A DNA stretch of 64,000 bases, taken from the NCBI GenBank assembly GCA_009746045.1, contig RPFO01000165.1:866001-930000 (forward strand), written 5' to 3'. This document shows positions 33,995-45,083 of the stretch, one piece after another. The stretch's first letter is position 1. Every line of letters starts with the position of its first letter. The notes beneath the pieces were generated by a model, which saw only the letters and a list, made by a program, of their open reading frames with translations, did not search any database and had not been told where the DNA came from. The DNA is from Mesostigma viride. Its lineage: Eukaryota; Streptophyta; Mesostigmatophyceae; Mesostigmatales; Mesostigmataceae. The position numbers were made by a program, and so were the translations under genes.

Positions 33995-34637
33995 AGTTAG
34001 AAAGAGCTCTCAACGTATGTGAGCTCTTGATCTTTCACAGCGCGTCTTAGCCAATGTTGCAAGGCAGCAACCTTAAATCTGTTCACCAGGCCACGACCAC
34101 AATGGGCACTTCCACGACCAAGGTGGCACCCACGGTTCGTGCTTTCGAGATAGCTGGTCATCCCCCATGACCAAGCTATATCTTTGCGTTGTTCCTCGTT
34201 CCCATCGGTGTGACGAGGCACGTGCAGGCGTGCAAGCAAATCCTCAACGTCCACTGGCATCAGTGCAGAGCCAGGACGAACTGGATTTGCCTAGACTCTG
34301 CAACCTAGGAAGTACAGGACCTGTCACAAGCCTGCAAGGCCTAGTATCCTTGTAGCCCTGTGCCAGCTCCGGTACCCTACTAGTTGCAGGCTGCTGCTCC
34401 TCCTGGCCTACGTGGACTACAGTCACGTGATAGACAGGCTAAGCCTGTGCAGGCACGGCCTGCCACGTGTCCTGTCCACTACACCAGAGGACTGCACCCT
34501 AGTCGGCCACGGACGGCTAGGACTTCGGGACTTGATATCTTTCTCGTCCCTTGTCTGTTTCAGGCGGTCAGCACGGCGTTGGAAAGGTCTTTCCAAACTG
34601 CATCCACTTAGCATATTGGTTGCCCAAAATGCTAACT
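33995..34637 (-). repeat. Copia-C2 5' LTR
   Basis: 643 bp; candidate primer binding block CGTATTATTG directly inside (33985-33994). Confidence 0.92.
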
Positions 34638-34642
34638 GGGAC

Positions 34643-34890
34643 CCCGCCGAAGTCGGGACATCCACAGTCCCAGTTTGACTTCAAGAGGGTGGGTGGTCCT
34701 CCCAAGGCTGGGCCCAGCAGTGGGACCTCACGGGACATCAGTCAGGTGGAATGTTATTTCTGCCAAGGGAAGGGTCACTTCAGGAATGAGTGTCCCTCGT
34801 ACCTGAGGCAGGAAGGTCAGAGCAAGCCAGCTCAGGGTGGCAGCAAGGACAAGGCTGGTCCATCCCAGGATAAGGGCAAGGGCAAGGCTG
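34643..34890 (+). CDS. gag: Copia-D gag, segment 2 (CCHC knuckle)
   Basis: Continues segment 1 in frame. Contains C-Y-F-C-Q-G-K-G-H-F-R-N-E-C near 34755-34795, then a K/G/Q-rich basic tail. Interrupted at TSD GGCTG by Gypsy-B; the last codons and UGA are at 45777-45787. Confidence 0.88.
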
Positions 34891-35461
34891 TGTTACGCCG
34901 CAAGCCTCGGCCGCCACCTCTACCTCTACCTGTCCTGATACTACCTAGACTAGTAAGGCCACCTCTAGTTAAACCCCTAGCGAAAGACGAACGAGACGAA
35001 CCAGATCTCAATGCATTTACATATGTACTACTGTAATATGCCATAGGCCATTTAACCAAACCCGTTTACTCCAGGAATAGAGGAAGGAAACACAACTACA
35101 CTGCCGTGACCCAAGCTAATATGTGTTAATTCATTTAACACACGCCGAGTGACCACACAAGGAGTGGAACGTGCATAAATGGTCACCAACGGTCCAACAG
35201 GCTCGGGCCGACCTGGCCCTCGCCTGCAGAAACACAGAAACACAGGCAAGTGCACAGATGCACGCCGGTCCACTACATTCTACCGAAGGATAAGGACCAC
35301 TAATAAAGTACGCGGCGCGGCGCCCAAAGGCACCCAATATACCACAGTACTGTTACGAGGACAATCATGTCCCAATAGAACTACACGTAAACCTAGGAAC
35401 AACCGAGGCCAAGGACCTAATTTACGTCCGTAACTACAACGAATTGTTACGCGACGTAACA
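34891..35461 (-). repeat. Gypsy-B 3' LTR
   Basis: 571 bp, TGTTACG...CGTAACA; the polypurine tract lies just inside. Confidence 0.93.
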
Positions 35462-35472
35462 CCTCCCCCCCC
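35462..35472 (-). promoter_or_regulatory. Gypsy-B polypurine tract
   Basis: GGGGGGGGAGG in element sense directly abuts the 3' LTR, the usual site of plus-strand priming. Confidence 0.8.
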
Positions 35473-35836
35473 ACAAAAGGTAGGGAGCCCTCTCCCTACG
35501 CCGGAGAAGGAAACCAAAGGGGTAGGAAAAACCTAATGCACCCAGCACACACCAACACAATCGATAGACCATCCCAGATACAAAGCACCAATAGTTCACA
35601 CGGTCTCCACCACCACGCCGGGTGGTGTAGGGTTAGCCAGCACCAAGCCTGGTGGGAGGTTCCCCTAACTGCCTGGAACGGAGTCCTGGCCGGGGGGGAC
35701 GGCACTGGGCAGGACACACAGAGTAAACACATCAGCGCTAAGGACCAAGAACAGCCAACCAACTGGCCAGAATATGAGGGCGACTCTATATACCGGAGGG
35801 ACAACACCCTCAGGTCGGGCCTAAGGCCCTCTATCT

Positions 35837-38138
35837 AGTGGCCATCCGTCTGATAAGTGCCACGAGAGGCCAGCAGGACCTCCAGGTAGGCCTGGTAGTG
35901 GGCCACATCCTCGACATTGTCATGCCTATCTACAGTGAGGAAAACATCGGCCCACACGCCGTCAGGAAAAAGGCCCAGAAAGGCCCAGTAATACCTATGC
36001 TGCGTAAGAACGACCTGGCCACGGGCCCAGTCCAGGAAGCCACAGGCAAAGAGGCGAAGGAAAGGCTCTACCGCGATCAAACAGAGGGCCCGCAGGAGGA
36101 GGCGATGGTACCGGATCCGAGGGCGCAAACCCGTCGGGAAAAACAGGTCCACCAGGGGCTCCACGTTGGACGGCCACATCCGGATGTGCCGAACCTCTCG
36201 GGAGCGCCACCGACGAGCACACTGTCGCGACCCGAATGTCTCTAGGTAGTCGCTGGCCCGAGGAGGAGGGTGGCCACGGGAGTCTAGACCCTGGCCCGGG
36301 ATAGGCGCCGGACGACGGGCATCCCACTCAAGGATGGGCTGGAGGACCGTGTGTACGCAGCACCCGGTACCGCAGGAAACTCTACCGTAAGGGCATCCGA
36401 AGCCATAATGCCCAGAGGCGGAGGGTAAGCCCACTGGAACCCACCGTAGGTGTCCAAGTCGTTGTGGCGCCTAGCCCAGCGATACAGAACGCGCCGAACC
36501 AGGATCTCACCCTGGAACACAGGATCAGCTAAAATAACCATGTCGAAAGGAGGCCGATCAGTCTCAATGGGTAGGCCACGATCCCGAGGCGCCCGACACA
36601 CCTGGGAGAACCCGTAGGACATGGGCGAGATGGCAAGCTCGGCGGAGGCGCGCGGCAGGTCACACTGGCGGCAGGCGAGTGCGGACATACCACCCAGGAA
36701 CGGGCGTGTCGCGCGACTCCGGCGTCGCATGCACCACAGAAGGGGCCCTGTCCCGATCACCCTGGGACAACTCCCGGAGGGAATCGGCAGCGCGGGTGGC
36801 GCGAGGATCCTGACCGGTGGACCGAACAACCGCAGCCAAAGACCGCGAGGCCGAAGGGGCAGGGACCGAAGCAGGGGCCGAAGCAGGGGCGGGAGCCGAC
36901 ACCGACGCAGGTGGCACTGGTACAACAGGAGGTCGCGCCGGACCCGAAGCCAGAGAGGGCCGTGACGGACCCGCCACCGCAGCAGGCGCGCCGGTCTCCG
37001 TTGCCGGCGCACCCTCAGGCCACATATTGAAAATAGGGCCCGTAGGGACAGGCAGTCCGGCATAAGATTGGTTGCCATCCAAGCTCCAGTCGGGCACCGG
37101 AATCCTCTGCGGGGGACCACCCTCCCAAAGCCTGGGATGATCGCCCGTGTCGCTGAAGAAACCACGAACTGGCTGTGAGGGCGCAGCGGGCGGCCCAGAG
37201 GAGGCGACGGCGGGCACAGCCGAAGGGGCGGAAGACTCGCGCCGCGGCGCAGAAACGTCGGTCGCAGGCACGGAGGCAACCGGAGGTGTCGGAGCCGCAG
37301 CAACCGAAGGGGTAGGGGGCGCCGGCGAAACCACAGGTGCCGAAACAACCGAAGGGGTAGGGGGCGCGGACACCACAGACACCCCACCTGGCGTGGCCGG
37401 AGTCTGCGCTTGGGCCGCCATGAAGGCCCCGAACGCCGTGGTCAGGGACTGGATCTGAGCCTGCATAGCCGAACCGTCGCCGAAAGAGGATCAGGCAAAC
37501 CCGAAGGGGTAGGCTCCACTGCAACCCCGGGTCGACCGTGGGGACGACGGGACCGGAGAGGGAGGAGCAGACGCCGAGGAGGCGGACGCAGCGCTCGAGG
37601 CAGAATATTCTGGAGTATAATGTACCTCGGCTGGGGCGCCCGTAGGGGCAGGACCACCAACTGCTAATCCCGCCGACTGATCAGCTATCTCCATGAATTC
37701 TACGGCCCGTAAAGGTCGCAGGGGTTCTCATCTACCTCAGCATCACCCTCAGCCGGAAGCCAGGGAACACCTCCCGTAGGCAGGAGCGGCCCACAGGGGT
37801 AGAAAGGTAGGAGAACACACGGAGCACTGGAGAACCGCATCTATCTGTCCCAAGGCTGGACAGCGGGAACCACACCCTAACAAACAGTGCCCGGCATCGT
37901 CGAACCCGTGCAAAACAAGCTGGTGCGGCTCATCAGGGGAAGGACCGTACCACGTGACCCCAAAGAGGGCCGCCCTGACTAAGCTCGCATGTTGGGCCTG
38001 AAGGGCCGGCTGCACAACGCCACCCGGGTAACTGGACCGCGACACCCAGCGGCCCGGAAGGGCCTCGAAATACAGCTCAGGGTCCGGTGGAGGCGGGGAC
38101 GGCAGCGAGCTCTCGGCCGGAGGGGTAGGCTCTGACAT
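35837..38138 (-). pseudogene. Gypsy-B ORF-X: long extra ORF after integrase, function unknown
   Basis: Coding-like sequence follows the integrase/chromodomain in the position where some gypsy elements have a third ORF. Pieces, in order: ATG 38136-38138 with a proline-rich start (38138-37749), a Ser/Ala/Pro stretch (37694-37491), an Ala/Pro/Val-rich low-complexity region (37466-36660), a compact segment (about 36700-36284) and a basic, aromatic C-terminus (36434-35837). They lie in different frames, so three or four indels have occurred; total length would be about 750 codons. No signal peptide, transmembrane hairpin or furin-like site is apparent, so I do not call it env. Confidence 0.55.
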
Positions 38139-38220
38139 GACGGCTGCGGAGGGGAGGGGACAACCAACCATCCGTCGACAGCAGACATAACATAAGAGAG
38201 GAGAAGGTCTACAACTAGAG

Positions 38221-39850
38221 CTTATGCAGTGTTTTATACTCCTGCAGCAGGCGACTACACCCATCTAGCTCACTCTCTGTATACCAGACCTTATCTACCT
38301 CACTACGAGCATACATCCACTTCACCTTATACTGGCGCTGGGTACCGCGGCCCTTTTTGATATCTCTATGGGCCACGATACCCTCTACCTCATCCTCTAC
38401 CTCACCAGTATCCGGATTATGCTCTAAAGGGGCAGGGGCTAATTCTCTACCAGCGAACGTGCTCTGATGATAGAGCTTCAGCTGGCTTCTATGAAAGGTG
38501 CGCGAGTGGGTCTGCCAAGAGGTAGGAATATCTATCTCATACAGAAATTACCTACTCTAGACAACACACGGAAGGGTCCTAAGAAGGCGGGCCTAAGTTT
38601 CACTTTCAGTTCAGCTTCGAACTTATGAGCGAAGCGGCCAACACGGGGGCCTTCTACTAAGACTAAATCTCCTATTTCTATCTCAGGTGCTCTTCTATCT
38701 AATGAGGCACGCAACCTAGCAAGGTATTTGGCCTGCGCCCTATGGTACCCTGCAATAGCGTTGTCGTGTGCATTCTTCATCTTATCTAATAACGCCTGCA
38801 CACCTTCTACAGTATCCCGGGACACATCATCCTTGTCCCTTAAAGGACTAGCTAAGAGAGAGGTAGGGGTAAGAGGTTGTCTACCAGTATCTAGGAAGAA
38901 GGGCGTATAACCATGCGCAGCCTGAGGGCAGTTGTTAAGGGAAAACTCTACCAAACATAGATAATCCTCCCAATCACTCCCAGAGCCATTCACATAGTGA
39001 CGCAGAGCTTCTTCCACTACCCTATTCAAACGTTCTACTAAATGAGACGAGGAGGAGTGGTAGGCAGTACCGAAGGTGACCTTGGTACCGATAGCAGCGA
39101 AGAACTGCTGCCAAAAATCAGAAGTAAATAACTTATCCTTATCACTAATAAACTGCCTACTCAAACCATGATATCTATATACGTTATTAAGGTATAGGCG
39201 TGCGCAATCGCGTGCGGTGAGTTCTAAGGGACACGGCACGAGATGACACATACGAGTAAAACGATCTACAAAAACAAGGATCTGGGCGTTACCTCTATCA
39301 TTCTTCCTAAAAGGTCCTACAAAATCCATCATAATGGAGTCCCACGGCATGATGGGATCAGGTAAGGTCCTAGGCTCTGCTATCTGTCCTACATTGTTGG
39401 GTTTCATCTCCTGGCAAGATTGACAGGTTCTAACATACTCATCTACATCCTTTAAAAGGGAAGGCCAGTAGTAAGAGCGGGCTACTAGGTCCCGTACCCG
39501 TTTACCACCCTGATGAGCAGCTAAGTCATGCAACTCAAAGAGCAAGGAGGAGCGACAGATAGGAGGGACATACAGGCGCCATTGAGGGGGAGAATCTGCT
39601 ATCTGCACATATAAAAATCCACCTACAAATTTACAAGGGTGCTTGCCTAATTGTTGGGGATGGGCAGCAATGGCAGCTAATGCTTCCGGCTCAGTGGCCG
39701 TAAATCTACTAATAAGGCGTTCAAGATCAGAGGTAGGCATCGCTACAGAGGTATCCAGAACAGGTTTAAAGAGATCTCCTACCGCCTTGCCAAAGAGAAG
39801 GGGAGGTCCTAGAGGGACTATGTTTTCATAAGACTTTCCTGACCTAGTCG
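38221..39850 (-). CDS. pol: Gypsy-B integrase with C-terminal chromodomain (one frameshift)
   Basis: Inserts cDNA into the genome. It has a zinc site (H-D-L-A-A-H ... C-Q-S-C), a catalytic core with D in M-M-D-F-V-G-P-F, D in I-S-D-K-D-K and E in H-L-V-E-R-L-N-R, and a G-D-L-V-L-V C-terminal domain. The main frame runs 39850-38532; a 1-bp slip near 38535 leads into Y-E-I-D-I-P and then a chromodomain near 38380-38230 (E-V-E-G-I-V-A-H-R; Y-K-V-K-W; W-Y-T-E-S-E-L). Chromodomains direct many gypsy elements to modified histones. The V-W-Y-T in place of the usual T-W-E-P is divergent. Confidence 0.85.
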
Positions 39851-41806
39851 CTATATGGCTAAGCGGTATAGAAATTTTATTTTTCCCCTCCCCCCCACCG
39901 AGGCCACAGGAAGGGCCTCACACGGGAGAGAGAGTCCTACGTGAGAAAGGAGATCAGGCATGCGAACAGCTGTATGAAAGAGGTAGGCATAGGATTCATC
40001 ATCAGGTAGTTCACCATACGGGGTTACACCCATAGTAGTAGGAACTAGAGTAGTATTGAGAACATCAAGGTCCTCGAAAAAGGAGTAATCTGCACGACGG
40101 GAGAGTGCATCTGGTACTATGTTATCTACACCCTTAACATACTGAAGTTTAAAAGGGGAAAACTGTGCTAAAAACTCCATCCAGCGCGCTTGACGAGGGG
40201 TAAGGTTGGGTTGTGAGAGAAGATGGGTAAGGGACGGTGATCTGTCTGGATAACTAATCTATAAGGATCAATCTCACAGGGTTCATTCAGACAAACATCA
40301 AATTGAGCACCTTTAAGAAAGTGCTGCCACGCGTGGCAACAATACACCACAGCTAATAGTTCTGCTGGTGTACGGGATAGTTACGCTCCGCAGGAAGCAT
40401 TGTCCTAGAGATATACTCGATTGGCTGTAAGCCCTGACCCTGATCCTGGAGAAGGACGCCCCCTATAGCTACCTTGCTAGCATCTGTAGCTACAACAAAG
40501 GGTTTAGTAGTATCCGGTAGGATGAGTACGGGAGGGGAGAGGAGTAGGGATTTTAGACACTGAAAAGCCGACTGACATTCACTACTCCAAACAAAGGGGA
40601 TATCCTTCTTTAATAGATGATTAATAGGGGCTGCTATAGTTGCGAAACGCGGGATAAAACGCCTATAGTAAGAAGCAATTCCTAGAAAACTACGTACACC
40701 TTTAACGTCGGTAGGGGTAGGCCATTCCTGAATTGACTTAGTCTTGTCCGGGTCGGTAGCAACCCCGGCATCTGACAGGACGTGCCCTAAAAATGGGACA
40801 CTCCTACCAGAGCGAACTTTAGCACGGCGCGCCCATAAAGAATTTTCAGCCATGATTTCTAATACTTTCTTTAAATCACGTAGGTGCGTTTCAAAATCAG
40901 GAGAATAAATAAGGATATCATCTAAGTAAGCTTGAGCACAAGAACGGTCATGCTCAGATAAAGAAACAGAGGAGAAGGAAGGATCCTTTAAATCAGAGGA
41001 CACTTGAGGAAGGTGAGAATTTCCCATAACAGGTCTAAGCACTTCATTCATTAACATTTGGAAAGAGGCAGGAGAGTTACAGAGTCCCATAGCCGCTACT
41101 CTAAACTGGTAATGCCCAAAAGGGGTAGCAAAGGCGGTTTTGTGGCAATCCTCAGGAGCTATACGTAGTTGCCAAAAACCATCCGCACAATCTAGTACTG
41201 TGAAACAGGTAGAACCTTTAACCTTATTAAATATATCATCAATACGAGGTAGAGGGTATTTAGACTTCACAGTAATATCGTTTAACTTCCTATAATCAGT
41301 AACTAGGCGAAACTTGCCATTTGGCTTAGGAACTAACAGGACACCAGCGGAGTAGGGGGAGTTACTAGGCTCTATCAATCCTGCTTCTAATAGTGATACT
41401 AAAATCTGTTTTAGTTCCTTTAATTCGGTAGGGCCCATTCTATACATCGGAGAGTGCGTAGGAACTGCACCGTCCTTGATAACTACACGGTGTAAAACAG
41501 AACGAGGAGGAGGATAAGAAGGAGTCTTTTCTTCAAATACTTTTGAGGAATCTATCACAGCCATGTATCTTACTATTTCATTTTCAGTAAATCCCACTCC
41601 TATTGTATCCACTGTATTTACATCTATATCCACACTATTATTAGTGATAGGTATCTCTTGTACTTCTAACTGAAGGAACATACATAATAGGTATCCATAT
41701 TCCTTTAGTTCAGATCGCAATTCGTCATTGGACATTAATACTTCAGGTATAGGTCTCACAGGAGGATCAACAGGTGTAGGAGGAGTAATATCTACCAAGG
41801 ATAAAT
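39851..41806 (-). CDS. pol: Gypsy-B reverse transcriptase and RNase H (frameshifted)
   Basis: Copies element RNA to cDNA. The frame 41798-40353 has L-V-T-D-Y-R-K-L-N (about residue 165), first catalytic Asp in V-L-D-C-A-D-G-F-W-Q (203), M-G-L-C-N-S-P-A-S-F-Q (237), Y-L-D-D-I-L-I-Y-S (291) and RNase H T-D-A-S-K (438). About 30 extra residues sit directly before Y-L-D-D relative to typical gypsy RT. Two frameshifts near 40352 and near 40175 interrupt RNase H; the tether and V-D-N-I-V-P-D-A-L-S-R motif follow at 40180-39851. RT is offset by -1 from the protease frame at about 41808. Confidence 0.85.
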
Positions 41807-41809
41807 TTT

Positions 41810-42322
41810 CTAATCTATAATGACGTTCGGTACCCAGTAAGAGCTATCTGGAAACCAAATGACCATAGTATCATAATTAATAGTAATCTTATTATCCTGG
41901 TGCCAATCTAATCCTAGTAATACATCAGCTGTAGTGATAGGGCCTATAGTGGCCGTCAGGTTGACCGTACGTCCTTGTATGACCAGGGGAAGGGACACCG
42001 TACCCGGGGAATGACTGGTGCGACCGTCAGCATAATGGACAGTGACAGTTTTTGTGTGAGGGGTAGGGACTAGTCCTAAACGCCTAACTAGGGCCTCGCT
42101 CACAAAGGAGCTAGCCGCACCGCTATCCACTAACACAGAGACATTCAAGAGTTCATCAGCATGCAAGAAGGGGTCTACAACAGTATGAGGGACGGTTAAG
42201 CCACCATTCAAGAACATAAGAGGACGCACACGTAGTGGTAGGGATGATTCAGCTCCTACAGAGGTTATAAAAACAGGCAAGCAAAAATTATTATCTGGGG
42301 TACTATCTAAGGACCTGTCCAG
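41810..42322 (-). CDS. pol: Gypsy-B aspartic protease
   Basis: Retropepsin: catalytic V-D-S-G-A-A-S near 42125, then L-L-G-L-D-W near 41915 as the second conserved glycine motif. It would cleave Gag and Pol precursors. There is no ATG at the start; the frame is +1 relative to the end of gag (GGGGG run at the overlap near 42325), so expression by frameshifting, or decay, is needed. Stop TAG at 41810-41812, overlapping RT in the -1 frame. Confidence 0.85.
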   Translation of the reverse strand: MDRSLDSTPDNNFCLPVFITSVGAESSLPLRVRPLMFLNGGLTVPHTVVDPFLHADELLNVSVLVDSGAASSFVSEALVRRLGLVPTPHTKTVTVHYADGRTSHSPGTVSLPLVIQGRTVNLTATIGPITTADVLLGLDWHQDNKITINYDTMVIWFPDSSYWVPNVIID

Positions 42323-42323
42323 G

Positions 42324-44071
42324 TTACCCCCGGCTGACAGGCCTACTGTTCCCCCTCCCCCCCAAATCCATAGGAACTAACCCCGAAGAAGACCCTGGCG
42401 GAAAAGCCACTGCTGGAGGGTCACGAGGGATTGAAGAGGGTGCGGGAGCCTGATTATCATAGGGGAACCCTGGGGATCCTGTCTGCACAGCATTCAGCCT
42501 ACTAGGGGTAGCTGAAGGAATGCGTCCTGAAGTGGGACGAATAGGAGCACGCTGAGGGGTACGAGGAGGGCGAGCGTCGGGATGAGGGGGAGCACCCGAA
42601 AGGAACTTGGGGCACTCACGTTTAAGATGACCTACTTCCTTACAATGATAGCAGGTGATATGAGAGACATCCAGAGCTGAAAGGTCAGTCACACAAATAT
42701 CTAATTCTTCTACATAGGAGTTCTCCTCCTCAGGGGTAAGGCTAATATTATTAATACGGGAACGGGTAGGAAGAGAAGGCGTGGAGAAGAAATCTGCTAC
42801 TCGTAAAAGATGCTGGCGCACATGCTTGAGGGGCAGGTCAGTAAAACGGTAGGCAGAGAACTGGCGCTTGACTTCACGCAATAAGGGTCTACTGAGGCCC
42901 TGAAGGAAGCGAGCACGTACTTCTGCGCCCGACAAATCCCTAATTCGTACCATCTGGGCATCAAACTCTTTCATATATTCTTTGAAGGATTTGGTACCCT
43001 GCTGCAAGGTACCAAAGGCTAATCTATCCTGCCAATCTGCATCGGGAGGGACTAAATGGTTCTCTAAACGCTTGAACAATTCTGCTACAGAGTTTGGGTA
43101 GGCATGAGAGGCAAGAGACTCACACTGGATGAGGTTAGCAAGCTCAGGAGTAATGCAGGTAGTAAGATAATGAGGAACTAGTACAGCATCAGAGAGGCGC
43201 CACCTATTGTGGTTCTGCCAGGACTCTGTGTTCTGGGTGAGCAACATAATGAAGGTGAAAAACTGTTGAGGGGTAGACTTGACATCCAGCTTAGGAAGGT
43301 TGGCAAAGAGGGGAAGAGCAGGAGGCTTAGGGGGATTAGAAGAATCAGTTTTTCCCATAGGGCCACTATCTTCCACTGCTACATAAGCGGGATAGAAGGA
43401 AGGGATAGGAAAAGTCTTGGGTAGGGGTCTAGAGGGAGCCACCGTTTCAGGATGGTGCCCATAGGAGAAGGGAACAGTATATTGCTCACGAAGAGAGGAG
43501 TAGGCAAAATGATCATAATTCCTATCATCTAGGGGCATGGTACTGAAATCATTATTAACTTCTAAATCAGCCACACGGGTAGGAACCTGGGCAGCCTCAT
43601 AGGCCGTCTCAGGGTAGGACCAGGAAGCAGGTGGGTAAAAGGGAACTGCACTAGGGCGCCCAGAAGGGCCGACAGGGGCAGAGGTACGACCCGTGTTAAT
43701 GGCAGGCATTGAAGGCACAGGGTGGGAAGGAGGCCTAGAAGCATTGTTAGTGAGTGAGGACCTGCTGGAGGGGTGAGCCAAGGTTGCAGAAGGGGCAGGG
43801 GCCTGGTTCACAGCAAAAGAAGGTTCATCACTAAATCTGACTTGTGAAATACGTTGTTCATAGGTAGGTGGGGTAATTGAGGGACGACGGCGACCACCAG
43901 CAACAGGAGAAGGAGGTGAGGTACGCAGAATACCTTGAGGGGTGAGATGGTGTACCGTTTCCAAGGAGTCCCGTCGGTTACCACGAGTATTGTTATTGTT
44001 ATTATTATAGTATTATTATTATTATTATTATTGGTAGGTATAGGCGACATATCTCCACCCACTGGATCCAT
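42324..44071 (-). CDS. gag: Gypsy-B gag
   Basis: Capsid/nucleocapsid protein. ATG 44069-44071 (M-D-P-V-G-G-D-M) is followed by a poly-Asn tract coded by an AAT run (about 44000-44030), where the frame slips; the rest (43964 leftwards) is open for 546 codons. It is Pro/Ser-rich to about 43400, then a gag capsid domain with L-V-P-H-Y, C-E-S-L-A-S, L-V-P-P-D-A-D-W, E-V-R-A-R-F and a knuckle C-Y-H-C-K-E-V-G-H-L-K-R-E-C near 42640. Related to Gypsy-A gag. Stop TAA at 42324-42326. Confidence 0.85.
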
Positions 44072-44162
44072 CTTTAATTACGTAAAGGAATAGGAATCTA
44101 GAAGAAAGCAACAAAGGAAAAAGGAAAAACCTTGAAGGTCTGAAGCAAGAACAAAATTAAAA

Positions 44163-44555
44163 TCAATCCTTTTTAACAACAGTAATGGATAGGGAACCAA
44201 ACTCCAAAGTGAGAGGAGTATCTGAAGCAGATGCAGATGCAGCCCGTTTAGGGGGAGAAGAAGGAGGGGTAGCAAAGACTAGAGCTTCTACTGGAGGACG
44301 ACCATGAGGAATAGGGCGTACATGCAGGCCTAAATCTGTTTGGCTATGATCTATAAGGAACTGCTGAGCTTCTTCGAAGGACATAAATTTCTTATACCTA
44401 ATTACGTTGTATACACGATTCTGAACGATCTTCCTAGCGTCGGACCAAGAAAGGAAAATGGAGGACCATTGAGGCGTAATCACTACGTAATATTTAGCTA
44501 GACTATTATCGCTAGAAGAATGGGAAGGAGCAGTAAAAGATCGCCGCTGGCTCAT
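44163..44555 (-). CDS. Gypsy-B ORF1: RNase H1 N-terminal / viroplasmin-like domain protein
   Basis: 130 residues, ATG to stop. Residues about 21-75 fit the RNase H1 N-terminal fold pattern: K-Y-Y-V-V-I, S-I-F-L-S-W, D-A-R-K-I-V, Y-K-K-F, F-E-E-A-Q-Q-F-L; then L-G-L-H-V-R-P as in Gypsy-A ORF1 (G-L-H-A-R-K). The C-terminal 50 residues are Pro/Ser/Ala-rich. It lies between the 5' LTR leader and gag. In RNase H1 and caulimovirus P6 this domain binds nucleic acid; a role in handling the RNA/DNA intermediate or in translation is inference. Confidence 0.72.
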   Translation of the reverse strand: MSQRRSFTAPSHSSSDNSLAKYYVVITPQWSSIFLSWSDARKIVQNRVYNVIRYKKFMSFEEAQQFLIDHSQTDLGLHVRPIPHGRPPVEALVFATPPSSPPKRAASASASDTPLTLEFGSLSITVVKKD

Positions 44556-45065
44556 GGTAACGCACCTGGTAGGTCTTGAGCAGTCAAATGAGGAGAACGA
44601 GGAGAAGGCGACTTATCTCGGGTGTCTGAAACCGAACCAGATTGACGACGCACGCAGGGACGAGGTTTCCAGCGCCAGGTGGTCGTAAGTATCCGGTTTC
44701 AAGAATTCTGCGTCCGGCGATGGGTCGTCTAAATACAAGGCAGGCAAGATGCAGAAAAAGTGTAATCTACGAGACGCTAGCCGTCTCTCTATCGTCGAAC
44801 CAAAACCATCACCTGTCTACGGCAATAAACAATCTTTCTAAGGAAAACAAAACGAGGAAAAGGAGCTATCTATAAAAGAATTTTCCGCTTCGAGCAGGTC
44901 TATCTTCTAGGCAGGGCGTGTCCTGAATCAGGCAGCACTACCCCCCCAGCTCGCAGGCGACCCGCCCATTACCTGTCAAGTAGGTGTCGTCTTCATTTTC
45001 CCAGCCGCGGAAGGGTTGATTCAATGACGTATGTTGCAAAGGATCGTCGTCTCGCTCTCTATCTA
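44556..45065 (-). other. Gypsy-B 5' leader
   Basis: About 510 bp between primer binding site and ORF1; no gene seen. Confidence 0.6.
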
Positions 45066-45082
45066 AACTACCTCCGAGTCCA
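45066..45082 (-). promoter_or_regulatory. Gypsy-B primer binding site
   Basis: TGGACTCGGAGGTAGTT in element sense starts one base after the 5' LTR and begins TGG, as expected for a tRNA 3'-CCA primer; the tRNA was not identified. Confidence 0.7.
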
Positions 45083-45083
45083 T

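Larger units (their letters stand above)
26168..34637 (-). mobile_element. Copia-C2: near-complete copia-like retrotransposon in Copia-D gag
   Basis: 8,470 bp, TSD GGGAC (26163-26167; 34638-34642), LTRs 26168-26801 and 33995-34637. Same organisation as Copia-C1, with different private frameshifts, so C1 and C2 together show the family's intact layout. Confidence 0.93.

Noticed and set aside
26168-34637. C1 and C2 as an assembly duplication of one element
   Set aside because: They have different TSDs, different private frameshifts and clearly different ORF1 and LTR outer ends, so they are separate insertions.
35837-38138. ORF-X of Gypsy-B as an envelope gene
   Set aside because: No signal peptide, fusion peptide, transmembrane anchor or cleavage site is visible; position alone is not enough.
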